This document shows, piece by piece, positions 44,211-55,365 of a stretch of DNA of 64,000 nt. Position 1 is the first letter of the stretch. Each line of letters opens with the position of its first letter. Under the pieces are notes generated by a model. That model was not told where the DNA came from. It made no database searches and was given only the letters and a program-made list of their open reading frames with translations. Location: NCBI GenBank assembly GCA_022570795.1, contig JAKUDP010000013.1:930001-994000 (forward strand), written 5' to 3'. Made by a program: the position numbers and the translations under genes. The DNA comes from Sphaerulina vaccinii (lineage: Eukaryota > Ascomycota > Dothideomycetes > Mycosphaerellales > Mycosphaerellaceae).

Positions 44211-45277
44211 ATGGCAAACGACGCAGTCGCAACCAATAACGGCAACGTCAACAACGGCGTTGCCCAAATCGCCATCACCACTCATGGCTCTGACTGGTAC
44301 TTCGCAGTCTGCGCTGTCATGACTGTGAGCACCTTCGCCTTCTTGGCAATGGGTCAAATGAAGCCACGATCCGACCGTATTTTCCACTACATCACAGGAG
44401 CCGTGACAATGGTTGCAGCTATTGCCTACTTCACCATGGGCTCTCACTTGGGTTTCACACCGATCGACGTCGAGTACCAGCGCAGCGATCCACGAGTCGC
44501 TGGTATCAACCGTGAAATCTACTATGCGCGATACATCGACTGGTGAGCTTAGACACACATGGTGTTCTACAAGCATTAGCTAACGACTGCCAGGGTCATC
44601 ACTACACCTCTTCTTCTCACAGATTTGATGTTGACTGCCGCCATGCCATGGCCAAGCATTCTTTTCGTCATCCTTGTCGACGAGGTCATGATTATTACTG
44701 GTCTTGTTGGAGCCCTTGTTTCTTCCAGCTACAAGTGGGGATACTTCGTCTTCGGCTGTGCTGCTCTCGTGTACATCACCTACGTTCTCGTATGGGAGGC
44801 ACGAAAGCACGCCAACGGTGTCAGCTCTGATGCAGGCAAGGCATTCCTCTACTGCGGATCGCTCACGGCATTCTTGTGGATCCTCTACCCAGTCGCTTGG
44901 GGTATGTTCTGATATTATTCAGCCTACACAGGTCTATTTGCTGACTTGTTGCAGGTGTGTCTGAGGGTGGTAACATTATCGCACCAGACTCTGAGGCTGT
45001 TTTCTACGGTATCCTCGACCTACTCGCCAAGCCACTTTTCGGTGCCCTTCTCATCTGGGGTCACCGCAACATCAGCCCATCTTCGCTCGGCCTGACCATC
45101 CACGACTACGGTGGACAGGATCCAGTCGTTCACGAGAAGAAGACTGGTATCTCTCATGGACACACTGGACACCCAAACGACAACCCTAACCTCAACGGCA
45201 ACGGAGTCACAAATGGCACCACAAACGGCACCACCAATGGTAACCATGACACTACCTACGCTCAGAACGCAGTCTAA
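44211..45277 (+). CDS. carO: Microbial-type rhodopsin (CarO / LR-like proton-pump opsin)
   Basis: Three exons, 44211-44542, 44594-44901 and 44955-45277 (introns GTGAGC...CCAG and GTATGT...GCAG), give 320 residues and seven helices. Helix C reads RYIDWVITTPLLLTDLMLTA: R107, D110 and D121 sit at the positions of bacteriorhodopsin R82, D85 (proton acceptor) and D96 (proton donor). Helix G has YGILDLLAKPLFGALLIWGH, with D235 and the retinal-binding K239 (D212/K216). All residues for a light-driven outward proton pump are therefore present, unlike sensory-type NOP-1 forms that lack the donor. The C-terminus carries a polar tail with NGTTNGTTNG repeats. Retinal would come from the CarX enzyme encoded 2.3 kb upstream. 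Confidence 0.94.
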
Positions 45278-46789
45278 ATGTCATCACACCTGAAGTGATG
45301 TTGGCACTTTAAGTAAGAGCTTAGTTCGGCATGATTTGGATTTGCCCCTCGGCGTCAGCTCAGCGCGCTTTTCGATACCCACCTCGCCCTGGCGAGAACG
45401 AATGACGCTATGAACGATCATCAATGTACGATATTGGCTGCGCAGTCAGCTTAGTATACACTGCATAATACTTTTTCCAGGGAGAAACTTCCGCTACCTT
45501 CGCCTCATCTTCGTGATATGATGTCTTCGGACAACACAGCCTCTTGCTCAGTGTCCATGGCAGTGACCACTCTAATGCGCTCAGCTGTCCAGTACAAGAA
45601 CACAAAGGCATACGAACGATTCTCTCGTCTCGGATCTGTGCCGAGCTATGAATCTGCCAGGATGTGTCTCCACCCCCACGAACTTGGCGTGCACGAACTC
45701 CTCTGCCCTCACCATTTTTTCAACAACATCTTACACTGCCTCCCGCACCATATTCCTCATCGAGGATAAACTTGCTCAGGTTCAGACGCCCATGTCCGAA
45801 TAGCCGCGCTCATGCTCCGCTAATGCAAGTCACCGCGACTGAACACATACAGTACAGTACATCGTTCGCCCGGTGTTTTGGATGTGATGGAGTCAAATGT
45901 GCTTCTGTCACTTGCAGCTTCATACACATTGTACAAATTGGATTGGCCATCTTCGCTCTTCACAGACACCGAACATGACCAGCCAGGGTCGGTCGTATCA
46001 AGATCCGAACTTTTCTGCACGGGACCTGGTTCTCGTCATATCAGATCTGCTCAAACTGCTCAATCGGGCGATTATGATATACACAGAGATGCCAGGAGTC
46101 CGGAACGCGATCGGAAACGCATCGTCCCTTCCACCTACCGCTCACACCTCTTGGACCAATCCCACATTCGTACCTGCTGATGGACCAGTCGCATGTACCT
46201 CGACATTCCACACTGACATCTTACGGCGGGGCTAGATAACCCCTTCATGTGCATACCTAGCCTCTATACCAAGAACGTGAGACTCCAGGTGTTGCTCGGA
46301 CATGCTCGGTGTAACAGATGGCTCAAGATGTTCAGTAATTGTGGCAAGAACGCCAGTGGGTGCATCATTGCCTCATGAATTTGAGAAATAACAGTCGGAC
46401 TTGCTCGTTCGATGGTACTGATCTTCATCTGCATCTACATCGACGTCTATATCTAAGTCTCCGAACGATAGAGATGGGACATTGAGCCCGACGAGAGTCG
46501 ACATCCACCTAGTTGATGCTCAATTCCTCCTGCGACAGCAAATCTTCAATAACCGAAAGATTGACTAAGAAGGTCAAGACTTGCACCAAGCACTCACACC
46601 ACGTGGCAAGTCGATCGAGAAGGAAGCCACATATTCTTAGCCACGACTTCACCGCATCAACTGGGCGACTCGACAACGAATCTGTCAATTCTTTCGCACC
46701 GGAAGCTCGCGCATTCTGTCTGACTTCGCATGTCAGGCACGGCAGATTCTTCCGAAATGCTCAACTGATTCTGCCGAACAACAAGAACC
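45278..46789. other. Intergenic between opsin and GPCR genes
   Basis: 1.5 kb. Plus-strand frames at 45518-46235 and 46513-47079 overlap each other in different frames without motifs; the latter partly overlaps the GPCR start in another frame. No RNA gene or repeat recognised. Confidence 0.4.
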
Positions 46790-48222
46790 ATGAGTACCAT
46801 TGGCAAGGTGCCTTTTCCCTACGAGCCGCTCATCAGCATCAATGGTGTTCAGTACTTTCCCGAGCCCTACAGTTCACCACAACTGGACGACGGAAAACGA
46901 AATGGCATGATACCGATCGCGACTTTGGCAACCCTCTCCGTGGCGAGTACGCTTTGCCTGATCACCTTCATCGTCTCACGAATGATCAGCTGGCAAGGCC
47001 ATTACCGGACTTGGGTCGGCTACAATCAGTATGTCGTCTTAGTCCTGAGTCTTCTCGTAGCAGACCTTCAACAAAGTAGCGCATTCTTGATCAGCTGGTT
47101 CTGGATCCGCATCGATATGATTGTGGCACCTTCAACACCGTGTTTCGCCCAAGGCTGGCTGTTGCATTCAGGCGATGTCTCTAGTGGCTTCTTCGTGTTG
47201 AGCATCGCACTTCACACCTACTACACAGCCGTTCACGGTAAACGAGTCGGTAACAAGACGTTTGCAGCGATCGTCTTTGCTATCTGGGCGTGGTCGTACT
47301 TCCTCACAGGCATTGGAATAGGGATGCATGGGCACCAAAAGTACTTCACTGCAGCGGGATCATGGTGTTGGGTATCGCCAGCATACGAGACTGAACGATT
47401 GTGGTGTCATTACATTTGGATATTCGCGATTCAGTTCTCCACCATCATCATCTACTTTATAACATTCTGTTGTCTGAGAAGGAAGACGAGGCGGTTGAGT
47501 GTCACTGCAAGTTCTGTGATCGAGGGTCCGGCCGCCGTGACGATCAAAGCTGTAAATCGGATCGCCATGCTCATGATGCTGTATCCACTGATCTACCTCC
47601 TGTTAACGTTGCCATTATCTGCAGGTAAGTCTATGTGCTTCGCAGACATGGAGCAGGACTGCATGACTGACATGAAAGAACAGGCCGCATGTGGACTATG
47701 TCGCACGGTGCCAGAGCGACCAGCAATCTCTACACTTCGATCGCCGGCGGACTCCTGACCTCCTGTGGCTGGGTTGATACGCTGCTTTACACTCTGACAC
47801 GAAAACGTCTGCTCAAAGACACCATGCCCGAGACAGCGACTGCGCGCAACAGTGTCAACGAGGATGGCATTTCAAAGGGCATTACTCAGACACGAAGGGT
47901 GGCTGTGTCAGGCACGACCATGGACTTCGACCTAGTGAGTCCTGAGACCATCCAGAGAGATGCACCAATCGCACACGAGCTGTTCGAAAGGACTGCTTCC
48001 TTCCGAAGCAGTACCCATAGCATGCAGCCGATACTGTCGAGGTTGGGATCATTTCGAGGCCGAAGCGATACGGCGAAAATGCCAAGTATCGCAGATCATA
48101 AGGAGATTCCCACGCCAGACATTGAGCCACTGCGGCTGGAAGTGATGCTGCCGGATCCGCCCGGATTTGGAGATTGGAGACCGAATCGAGAGTTCTGGGG
48201 AGACTGTACTGGTGATGTCTGA
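46790..48222 (+). CDS. Seven-helix G-protein-coupled receptor, cAMP-receptor-like / Git3 type
   Basis: Exons 46790-47624 and 47684-48222 (59-nt intron GTAAGT...ACAG) give 457 residues. Hydrophobic helices run from ~40 to ~325: IATLATLSVASTLCLITFIV, YVVLVLSLLVADLQQSSAFL, SGFFVLSIALHTYYTAVHGK, FAAIVFAIWAWSYFLTGIGI, IFAIQFSTIIIYFITFCC, RIAMLMMLYPLIYLLLTLPL and YTSIAGGLLTSCGWVDTLLY. The LVADLQQ motif in helix 2, the long third loop after CCLRRKTRR and the GWVDTLLYTLTR segment after helix 7 are typical of fungal class V receptors (Git3 and cAMP-receptor-like). The ~130-residue cytoplasmic tail is Ser/Thr-rich. Ligand unknown. Confidence 0.85.
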
Positions 48223-48372
48223 CGACGATTGCATGAGGTTTATAATGAACTGTATTTGTAATGTTTGTTCAGCTGATGTGATCAGAGTCTTGTGGTCAGC
48301 AGGTGTACTTGTACTTACGCAAAAGTTTCTGCTCCTTCGCCAATGTATCATAGCTCGAGATTGAGAATGCAT

Positions 48373-49205
48373 TCAGTTCACGTCCACCCCCCTGCCAAAG
48401 ACTTTCACGTTCCCGTCGCGTTGCACGAGGTACAGCAACTCCGCTTCTTTCGCCATCTCGTCAACTTCTTCGTCCCAATCATAAGAACCACCACCTCTAG
48501 TAATCCTCAACACACCACTAACGTCCTTCGCCGCTCCCGTCTCCAATTCTCTGACGCCGAGGACCCATCTACTCGCATGTGCTTGCGCGGTCGTGAAAGC
48601 TGCAGTTTCCGCTTCAATGGGACTCTTGGTATCCGAGACGGCCGCAGAGACGTTCGGAAGATCCGCTGATACAGAGAGAACTGTCGCGTGGACATTTGAT
48701 CCAGATCGCAGAGTCATGAGAAAGGTTTGAAGATCTGAAGCTGTTGCTGAAGTTGTTGCGAGGAGGATGTCTGGATTGTCTAAGACCAGCAGGACTTTGC
48801 TTGTGGATTGTAACTTTGCAATGGTTTGTTGTATGCTCTTCTGTATTTCTTCAAGTTTGGCAGAGACGTTTGCAAAACAGTCCACGAATGCGAACTTTCC
48901 GGTTTGAGATAATTTGGTGATGTCTATGCCCTACACAATCTCAGCATTCATTCTTCGATTTTGAGCTTGGTTCGGGTACTAACACTCGTCCTCCGCAGTT
49001 CGTTCTTCCAAAAATTCAGATCTCGGATCCAGCTTACCAGCACAATCGCTGGTGACTCTTCTTGGGATGCAAGCGCATTGCTCATGAAGCGAGCAGTCAG
49101 CCAATTCACACTACATCCTAGCGTGGAAGTGAGGAGAACGAGAGAAGTCTCAGGTGGAAGTCGTAGATATGGCTCAAGGGCTGGTGGGAGCGATTTCGAT
49201 GACAT
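48373..49205 (-). CDS. ELP6: Elongator complex subunit Elp6-like
   Basis: Exons 49205-48984 and 48930-48373, joined across a 53-nt intron (GTTAGT...GTGTAG), give 259 residues. The N-terminus has LRLPPETSLVLLTSTLGCSV and NWLTARFMSNAL, then IVLVSWIRDLNFWKNELRR. Across the junction GIDITKLSQTGKFAFVDCFA follows, then STSKVLLVLDNPDILLATTS and the C-terminal EAELLYLVQRDGNVKVFGRG. This is the RecA-like fold without Walker lysine seen in Elp6, which forms the Elp4-5-6 ring acting in wobble-uridine modification of tRNAs. The ATG at 49205 was chosen; an upstream in-frame TTG is unlikely to start. Family assignment is from pattern, not search. Confidence 0.75.
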
Positions 49206-49412
49206 GTTTTTGTGGTTGATGAGTGTGCAGAAGTGAAGTTCCAAGATCGGGAGAAAACGGAAGCAAAATTTCGAGGGAAGCTCAGGCAGACCAAGAACTT
49301 CGATAAAGGCAGAGACATTCGAGACCGACTACAATTCACAGACACAGACGATTGTTGAAGGATGATGAGTCTCGGCTAATTGTTGTCATCTCATATATAT
49401 ATGGGCTGAAAA

Positions 49413-50564
49413 TTATACATGCTCAAACCATTCCTGCCCATCATAGGCACTTCCTTTCTTACTTGCGGCTTCTACTTGCAGCAGACTGTTAACTGTGTCT
49501 GCAATAGTCTTGTCAATCGAAACATATTCGATGCCCAGCTCCTTTATCGACTTCGAGTTGTCCACTTCGTAGTGCTGAACAGGTTTCGCCGTGCTAGGAT
49601 CCGGCATATCCTTTGCACGATCCGGGAACTGTCTTCGTAGCGATGTGACTATCTCGGCGTTCGTGAACGCGCCAGAAACTATGAAGTAGCGCTCGTTCTT
49701 CTTTGTGTCCAGCTCATACGCTCGAAGATGGGCCTGAGCAACATTCCTTACGTCTGAACATGCCGGAAAGTCGAACTCTGGCAGATCCGCATCTTTCATT
49801 GATCCATTCAAGAACTTCCACATATCGGCGGCGCTAGTATTGAGATGATCGATATCAATCTTTTGGGCGAGAGGGCCATATACCATAGGAGGGTTGATGG
49901 CTGCAATCGTGAAATTTGGGCGTTGCTCCTTCACGAAGTCAAGTGCAGCTTTCTCTGCAAATGTCTTCGAGGCGGTGTATGCTACCATGCCGTCCGCAAC
50001 TTTGGCCTCTTCATATGTTGTGGGGTTCCAGTCCTTCTCGGAGTAAGTATATCCAGGCCGAGAGAGTTTCTTAGGATCCATGATCGAGGCGAAGCTCGAG
50101 GTGATAACTACGCGCTTGACCTGAGGGGCATGCTTTGCAATTGATGCCAGAACTGACTTTGTCCCTTCGATGGCAGGATAAAGAAGATCTTTCTCGTTCT
50201 CCTCAACGTTCGTAACAAATGGCGAAGCGGTATGCACAACTCCAGCTACACCCTTGACGGCTTCATCGTGCGCACCTGCGGGAGTGATGTCCTCAACTAT
50301 AGCGATTTCCAGTCGATCGGCGTACTTGGAGTGTGTGCTCTTGACATCTTCGCCCTTTGCAGCGTTTCTGACAGTAGTCCTTACGCAGTAGCCGTGGGCG
50401 AGAAATTCGTTGATGACCCATGTCGCAACGAAACCAGTGCCACCGGTGATGAGAATGAGTGACTCTTTTGGCTTTGAACTGTGTGTGACCTTAGATACAA
50501 GACTTTTGGTCTTGCCCATGAGGTTGGCGGCGATATTGTTGGTCTTCAGCATTTGGTGAGACAT
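49413..50564 (-). CDS. NAD(P)-dependent reductase of the extended/atypical SDR family (GRE2 / dihydroflavonol-reductase-like)
   Basis: Single exon, 383 residues. A ~35-residue N-terminal extension precedes the cofactor motif SLILITGGTGFVATWVINEF (TGGTGF type). Then come GVAGVVHTASPF, VKRVVITSSFASIMDP with the catalytic serine region, and the catalytic YxxxK in MVAYTASKTFAEKAALDFV. Substrate-side segments are AAINPPMVYGPLAQ and FPACSDVRNVAQAHLRAYE, all conserved in this family of ketone and aldehyde reductases. The substrate is unknown. A strong TATAAA lies 67 bp upstream of the ATG. It is followed on the same strand by none of the cluster genes, and the upstream neighbour is the Zn2Cys6 gene, also minus-strand. 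Confidence 0.88.
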   Translation of the reverse strand: MSHQMLKTNNIAANLMGKTKSLVSKVTHSSKPKESLILITGGTGFVATWVINEFLAHGYCVRTTVRNAAKGEDVKSTHSKYADRLEIAIVEDITPAGAHDEAVKGVAGVVHTASPFVTNVEENEKDLLYPAIEGTKSVLASIAKHAPQVKRVVITSSFASIMDPKKLSRPGYTYSEKDWNPTTYEEAKVADGMVAYTASKTFAEKAALDFVKEQRPNFTIAAINPPMVYGPLAQKIDIDHLNTSAADMWKFLNGSMKDADLPEFDFPACSDVRNVAQAHLRAYELDTKKNERYFIVSGAFTNAEIVTSLRRQFPDRAKDMPDPSTAKPVQHYEVDNSKSIKELGIEYVSIDKTIADTVNSLLQVEAASKKGSAYDGQEWFEHV

Positions 50565-50630
50565 ATTAGTGGTCTTGTAGTGATGTGTCGAATTCGGTGC
50601 TCCTAGAGTAGAGACTCTGCGCGGCGCGTC

Positions 50631-50636
50631 TTTATA
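50631..50636 (-). promoter_or_regulatory. TATA box of the SDR gene
   Basis: TATAAA on the minus strand, 67 bp upstream of the ATG at 50564, in a GC-rich surround. Good consensus and spacing. Confidence 0.5.
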
Positions 50637-50841
50637 TCCTGAGCATTCACATCCGTGCCATCATCGCTGGCGCGAGCGTTATGCCTCAGATCTTGTGCAT
50701 GCTACACCCATGTCGACGGACATCAGTATTGACGTCACTCCCGATGGTTCGCCGTGAGTTGTCGAAGACTTCCTTAAAGACCTTGATGAGAGATGATGCG
50801 CGACAGTGAACTGACGCAAGAGTTCTGATGCTGTGATCAGC

Positions 50842-52305
50842 TCATGTCATAGGCGTAGGGATGGTGCTTGCTGAGATTTCTCCACGGGCTATCTGAAGCG
50901 GCCACGCTACGAGCTCCCTCCATTCAGCGGGCAGATTTCCACACAGTATTGGGATTTGTCGCTGAGCAATGCCTTGGAACCATGGAAAGCGATCTTCGCC
51001 GAGTCTCATTGTTGCAAAAACGTGCGCCAGGATAGTTGCTGCTCGTGGCTCGTTGGCTTCCACGAGATCGCCAAACCGGATGGGAACTCGTGCAGGCATT
51101 GCAATAACTCTCCGCCCTATGGCGAGGGGTGCGTCCAAGCCATGAACTATGCCCTTGTACATGAGGCCAAAGTAGCTGAGGGTGCGTTCGTAAGCAAACC
51201 GGTCCTCGTCTCGGATCGCAACTCCGCCAACAGGTGCCAAGAGATACTCGAATCCTTTCTGATGATCCACGTGAAACAGCTCGTTGTCGTCGCTTAGGTC
51301 TGGCTCGCCGTACATAGCTCCAGCTGCGAGTCTCAAGTTAGCAGGCGTTCCATGACGTAGGCTCTTCCATATTGCATCTACACACCTTCCACAAACCAAG
51401 CATCTCCTATCCAGTCCTGCCATTGCTGTATGATGAAGAGTGTTCCGCGACTCAATTTGAACCACTTCAGAGGGTCTAGCATTAGTGAGTCTTCAGACTC
51501 CTCATTGAGGGTGAATAAAGAGTAGTAGCAAATCAATATTGAGCATAGATAGCTCGCCCTGATGTTGCTCAAGGATAATTGGGCCACGGCCTTCTGATGC
51601 CCATCCAAGGCACGTGTGAAGTATTTCCTCGATACTTCCAGCATCTCTGCGTGAGTGTGTTCTGGAAAAGCGTTTAGAGTCGGAGGAGGTGGTTTACCCG
51701 CAACGGCTTGCAGTGCTTTCGGGGTCTGTTTCCAGCCGAAGTAGGCTGCGTTTCCTGGCACGGAATCCAGACTCTTTCCAGCACTGTCTACGTTCACCAT
51801 GCGCCCCTCCAGAGCGGACCAGTATCGCGGTTTCGCGCGAGAGACGTGTAGCGCTGCCACGGCTAGCACGGCGTCCAGTACCCAGCGATACTCGAAGGCG
51901 ATCAACGGACATTGATGCTTCCAGAACTCCCAGGTCGTGGAGAGTGACATGCAGGTATAGGCCATCCATTCGTGCATGAGCCGAAGCTCCATGAAGTTCT
52001 CGGCAGTATTGGCCTGCTGTGTGATATCCGAGGCAGGACTATTTGGATCATATGGGCTGCTTGGGTATTCGCAGTGTACGGAGTGTCGCGTACAGGCACC
52101 ACATTTGGGCTTCTCCTCTGTAGAGACATCAGCGACGCGTGCATTTGATATCGATGCCGGGACTCACCATCGCACTTGACTTTTCGCGCTTTGCAGCGCT
52201 TACAGCCCTACAGTGCTCAAGATTAGCGGAATGGAATTGCGTGTCTGGGCGAATGACGCTTGCTCATACCGTGCGCGTCTTCTTGTGCGAGAGACGAGGA
52301 GGCAT
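50842..52305 (-). CDS. Zn2Cys6 transcription factor (Upc2-like C-terminal domain)
   Basis: Four exons: 52305-52270, 52207-52168, 52117-51386 and 51323-50842. All introns are GT...AG, the last with a GCTAAC branch motif; the product is 429 residues. The zinc cluster is split by two introns: MPPRLSHKKTRT, then GCKRCKARKVKCD, then EEKPKCGACTRHSVHCEYP, giving six cysteines spaced as C-x2-C-x6-C-x6-C-x2-C-x6-C. A central domain follows with MELRLMHEWMAYTCMSLSTT, VLDAVLAVAALHVSRAKPRY, and LSNIRASYLCSILICYYSLF. This matches fungal regulators resembling the sterol regulator Upc2. It may control the adjacent SDR gene or unrelated targets; nothing in the sequence decides this. Confidence 0.88.
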
Positions 52306-52902
52306 CTTCAAAGGCTGTGGTTTAGAGCTGGAGAACCATGCCCGTGCTGCATTCAGTGCATTTTGGACCTTATAGACGGGAAGGTAGTGAATATGGCAGC
52401 CTATCAACTTGCATATTCCATCTCGTTCCGGTCGCGAGACTCAGATTGAGGCTGAGGTTGGCCGTCTCGGTCGTTTCCGTGTCGGCAAGCCACAAGAGTG
52501 ACAAAAGTGACGTCGCTGGGAACATTTTTGCTGCGACAACAAAGTTGGTCTTGGCCTGTCCCTGCAAGAAAAGTTCGCATTGTTCACGAACATCAGGAGA
52601 AGCTCAGAAAACGAAGTTGTTGTTGTTGTTGTGAAGTCTCGTTTTCGTCAGGAAAGAGCGACGAACGATCCCCACGTGCGACAATCCCTGCGAGCGTAGA
52701 AAGACGCGATTCGGCCACTTCAAGCTTTTCCATCTTGCAACAACTTCGACACGTTTCACTTACCACGATATCGACTTCGGACACGCCAGACGCGTTCAGC
52801 AGGACGAGAAGTACATTTGACGCGTCCACGGTCAATTTGAGACGTGTAACGAGCCCCCAGTCGTCCTGAACAGACCTCAGGCTCGACCTCTTCACAGCCA
52901 AG
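52306..52902. other. Divergent promoter region, Zn2Cys6 regulator / phosphotransferase
   Basis: 597 bp. Contains a run of TTGTTGTTGTTGTTGTG around 52618-52635. No supported gene; short antisense frames only. Confidence 0.45.
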
Positions 52903-54180
52903 ATGAGCTACATACGCCAGGATGCGCTGCCGCGTCTTAAGGAGTACAAGTATTCAGGTAAGCAAGCTTGAGCATCTCAGGGTGTGCACTAGGGCTGATG
53001 TACGGGCACAGGTGTCGACCATAGCCTTCTGTCGAGATATGTTCTGAAACCATACTGGTGGAATCAGGTTATCAAGCTCTTCCCACTATCCATGGCGCCA
53101 AACGCGATCACCCTGACAGGATTTGGATTTGTTGTTGTTAATGTCCTGACCATGCTCTACTACTCTCCCACCCTGGATCAAGAATGTCCCTCATGGGTCT
53201 ACGCATCGTGGGCGATTGGTCTGTTCATTTACCAAACTCTGGATGCCATTGATGGAACCCAGGCACGACGGACGCGTCAAAGTGGACCACTTGGTGAGCT
53301 CTTCGACCATGGTGTGGATGCTGTCAACACGAGTCTCGAGGTTCTGCTCTTCGCAGCTGCAATGCAATTCGGGCAAGGCTGGAAGACTATACTGGTCCTT
53401 TTCGCCAGTCTCCTGACATTCTACGTGCAAACATGGGACGAATATCACACCAAGACTTTGACTCTCGGGTTTATCTCTGGACCTGTCGAGGGTATCCTCA
53501 CGCTTTGTGTCGTGTATGCAATCACGGCATATACCGGTGGCAGCTACTGGCGACAACCGATGCTCTATGCTCTCGGAGTTCCACAGTACGACTTTCTGCC
53601 TCGCATCATCTACGAGATGGACTTCGGTGACTTCTATCTGGTCTATGGAGGCATCGTCCTCATCCCGTCTGTCATTGGCAGTGCGTTGAACGTGATGGAG
53701 GCCAGACGAAAGCGCGGAGAGCGCACCCGCGTAGCACTTCTTGGACTTCTGCCATTTTTCGCTACCTGGACTTTGATCTCCGCTTATCTGGCACTGCAAC
53801 CCATCATTCTCCGGGAGCACATCGTACCCTTTGTGCTCTACGCTGGAATGGTCAATGCCTACAGCGTTGGCCAGATGATCACCGCACATCTGACCTTGTC
53901 ATCATTTCCGTACCAGAATGTACTGGCACTACCGCTGGTTTATGGAGTCATCGACTCGATTGGACCGGTCCTGCTACAAAAGTTTGGCATTGGCTGGTAC
54001 AGCTCGCTTGGGAATGGTGTGTACCAGGTGGCATTCCTATTCACTTGCGTCGGGCTCGCGTTTGGAGTCTACGGCAGCTTCGTTGTCGATGTCATTCGAA
54101 GCATATGCGACTATCTGGACATCTGGTGTCTAACTATTAAGCACCCATACACGGAAGAGACTGAAAAGAAGGCGGCTTGA
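52903..54180 (+). CDS. Choline/ethanolamine phosphotransferase (CPT1/EPT1 type)
   Basis: Exons 52903-52957 and 53012-54180 (54-nt intron GTAAGC...CACAG) give 407 residues. Exon 1 encodes MSYIRQDALPRLKEYKYSG, the usual N-terminus. The catalytic CDP-alcohol phosphotransferase motif is DGTQARRTRQSGPLGELFDH followed by GVD (DGxxARRx8Gx3Dx3D) near residue 100. About eight hydrophobic helices follow, including VLLFAAAMQFGQGW, LGFISGPVEGILTLCVVYAI and YGGIVLIPSVIGSALNVMEA. It catalyses the last step of the Kennedy pathway, forming phosphatidylcholine or phosphatidylethanolamine from diacylglycerol in the ER or Golgi. Choline versus ethanolamine preference cannot be told from sequence. Housekeeping gene with normal length. 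Confidence 0.93.
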
Positions 54181-55247
54181 TAATACAACTGATCACACGA
54201 CCACCTGCTAAGATCGGACAACGTTTCCGGGCCAAGCTTTTCGCATCATTAGTGGCACATCCGCGCCTGCATTAGAGCGCGTCGATTGTGCATGATGCAC
54301 ACGACATATATAACGATACCCCTCGCGTACGCACAATTTCATAGTCCCTTTGCAGAAGCGGACCTGTTCTCCTCCCGTTTCTCAGTTTGGCCGCATCAGA
54401 ACGACGACAACACGACGGACATGACGACCGCCCAGCTGTACCAGAACGAATCGAACAACGACAAAATGGCAAGTCCATCGCTACTTTCCATGTTTCAACG
54501 CTCCAGATCCAAGTTCAAGGACCCGAGCGTCACAATATAGAGAACTAATACCAGTCATCAGTCTGACACTCTTTCATTGATATTGAGCTCGATCAGAGAT
54601 ATTGTCTTTTCTCAAAGAGCGCCAGAGACGAAGTTACGACACCCGCCTGGGGTTCCATCAGACTACGGCAATATGGCAGAACCCCAGAAACGATTGGAAG
54701 ACACGAGGCATGCTTCTAGTTCGCAGAGACCACAAGACATGTCGGGCCCTAGACAGTCAAGGGCCTGATACCTGATGTTTCGGAAGCTGAGGCAGCAGCC
54801 TTGATATGGTGGCATGGTGTAGTCAGATCTCGTCGAGGTGCGGGATCATTTCTAGTCGAAATGTCAGCTCAGATCCAGACTAGAAAGAGAGGTGCAGAGG
54901 ACTTCCAGCTACTCGACAACGGCAACTATCATACAAGAATCTCCGAGTCCCGATGATGAAGACTGGCGAGTGATGCTGAAGTCTGATGATGACGCGGTAC
55001 ACTTATGTTTGCGTGATCACTAATCGCAGCATTACACGAGTTCAAGACCTACGGACGTATACTGCTTGCCAAGCATTTGTCAGTCGGACTTCTCAGACTG
55101 GTAATTACTGATCGAGTGGGTGCACAGCAACAAAGAAATCCATGTACTCGAAACGACTTCACTGGCGAAGATGCTGACCAACAGTGTAGCGCAGCAAAGG
55201 TGGCCAGGGCGATGGCACCATCTCTTACAGTACCCTTCGACGCAGAA
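54181..55247. other. Intergenic with coding-like but unresolved segments
   Basis: Several stretches read like protein in different plus-strand frames: an ATG at 54421 opening MTTAQLYQNESNNDKMASPS, PETKLRHPPGVPSDYGNMAE near 54625, and IPDVSEAEAAALIWWHGVVR near 54780 followed by MSAQIQTRKRGAEDFQLLD. Putative AG acceptor sites precede some of them, but I could not assemble one consistent exon chain. Could be a decayed gene or a small multi-exon gene. Confidence 0.25.
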
Positions 55248-55252
55248 TATAA
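55248..55252 (+). promoter_or_regulatory. TATA box candidate, first tandem SDR
   Basis: TATAA 114 bp upstream of the ATG at 55366. Spacing is on the long side but plausible. Confidence 0.35.
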
Positions 55253-55365
55253 GTTGCCTCCTTCCGACGACCTGCACCGACTGAGCCGCACAACAACACT
55301 TCAACACCCGATCTGTTCAGCACTCGATCTCAGAATCAACCTCGAAATACACTTCAGAACCCACC

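Noticed and set aside
46513..47079. 188-codon plus-strand frame
   Set aside because: Starts before and then overlaps the GPCR exon in a different frame; the GPCR frame has the membrane helices.
53191..53889. 232-codon open frame on the minus strand
   Set aside because: It lies entirely antisense to the conserved phosphotransferase gene and has no family motif; a shadow of the real gene.
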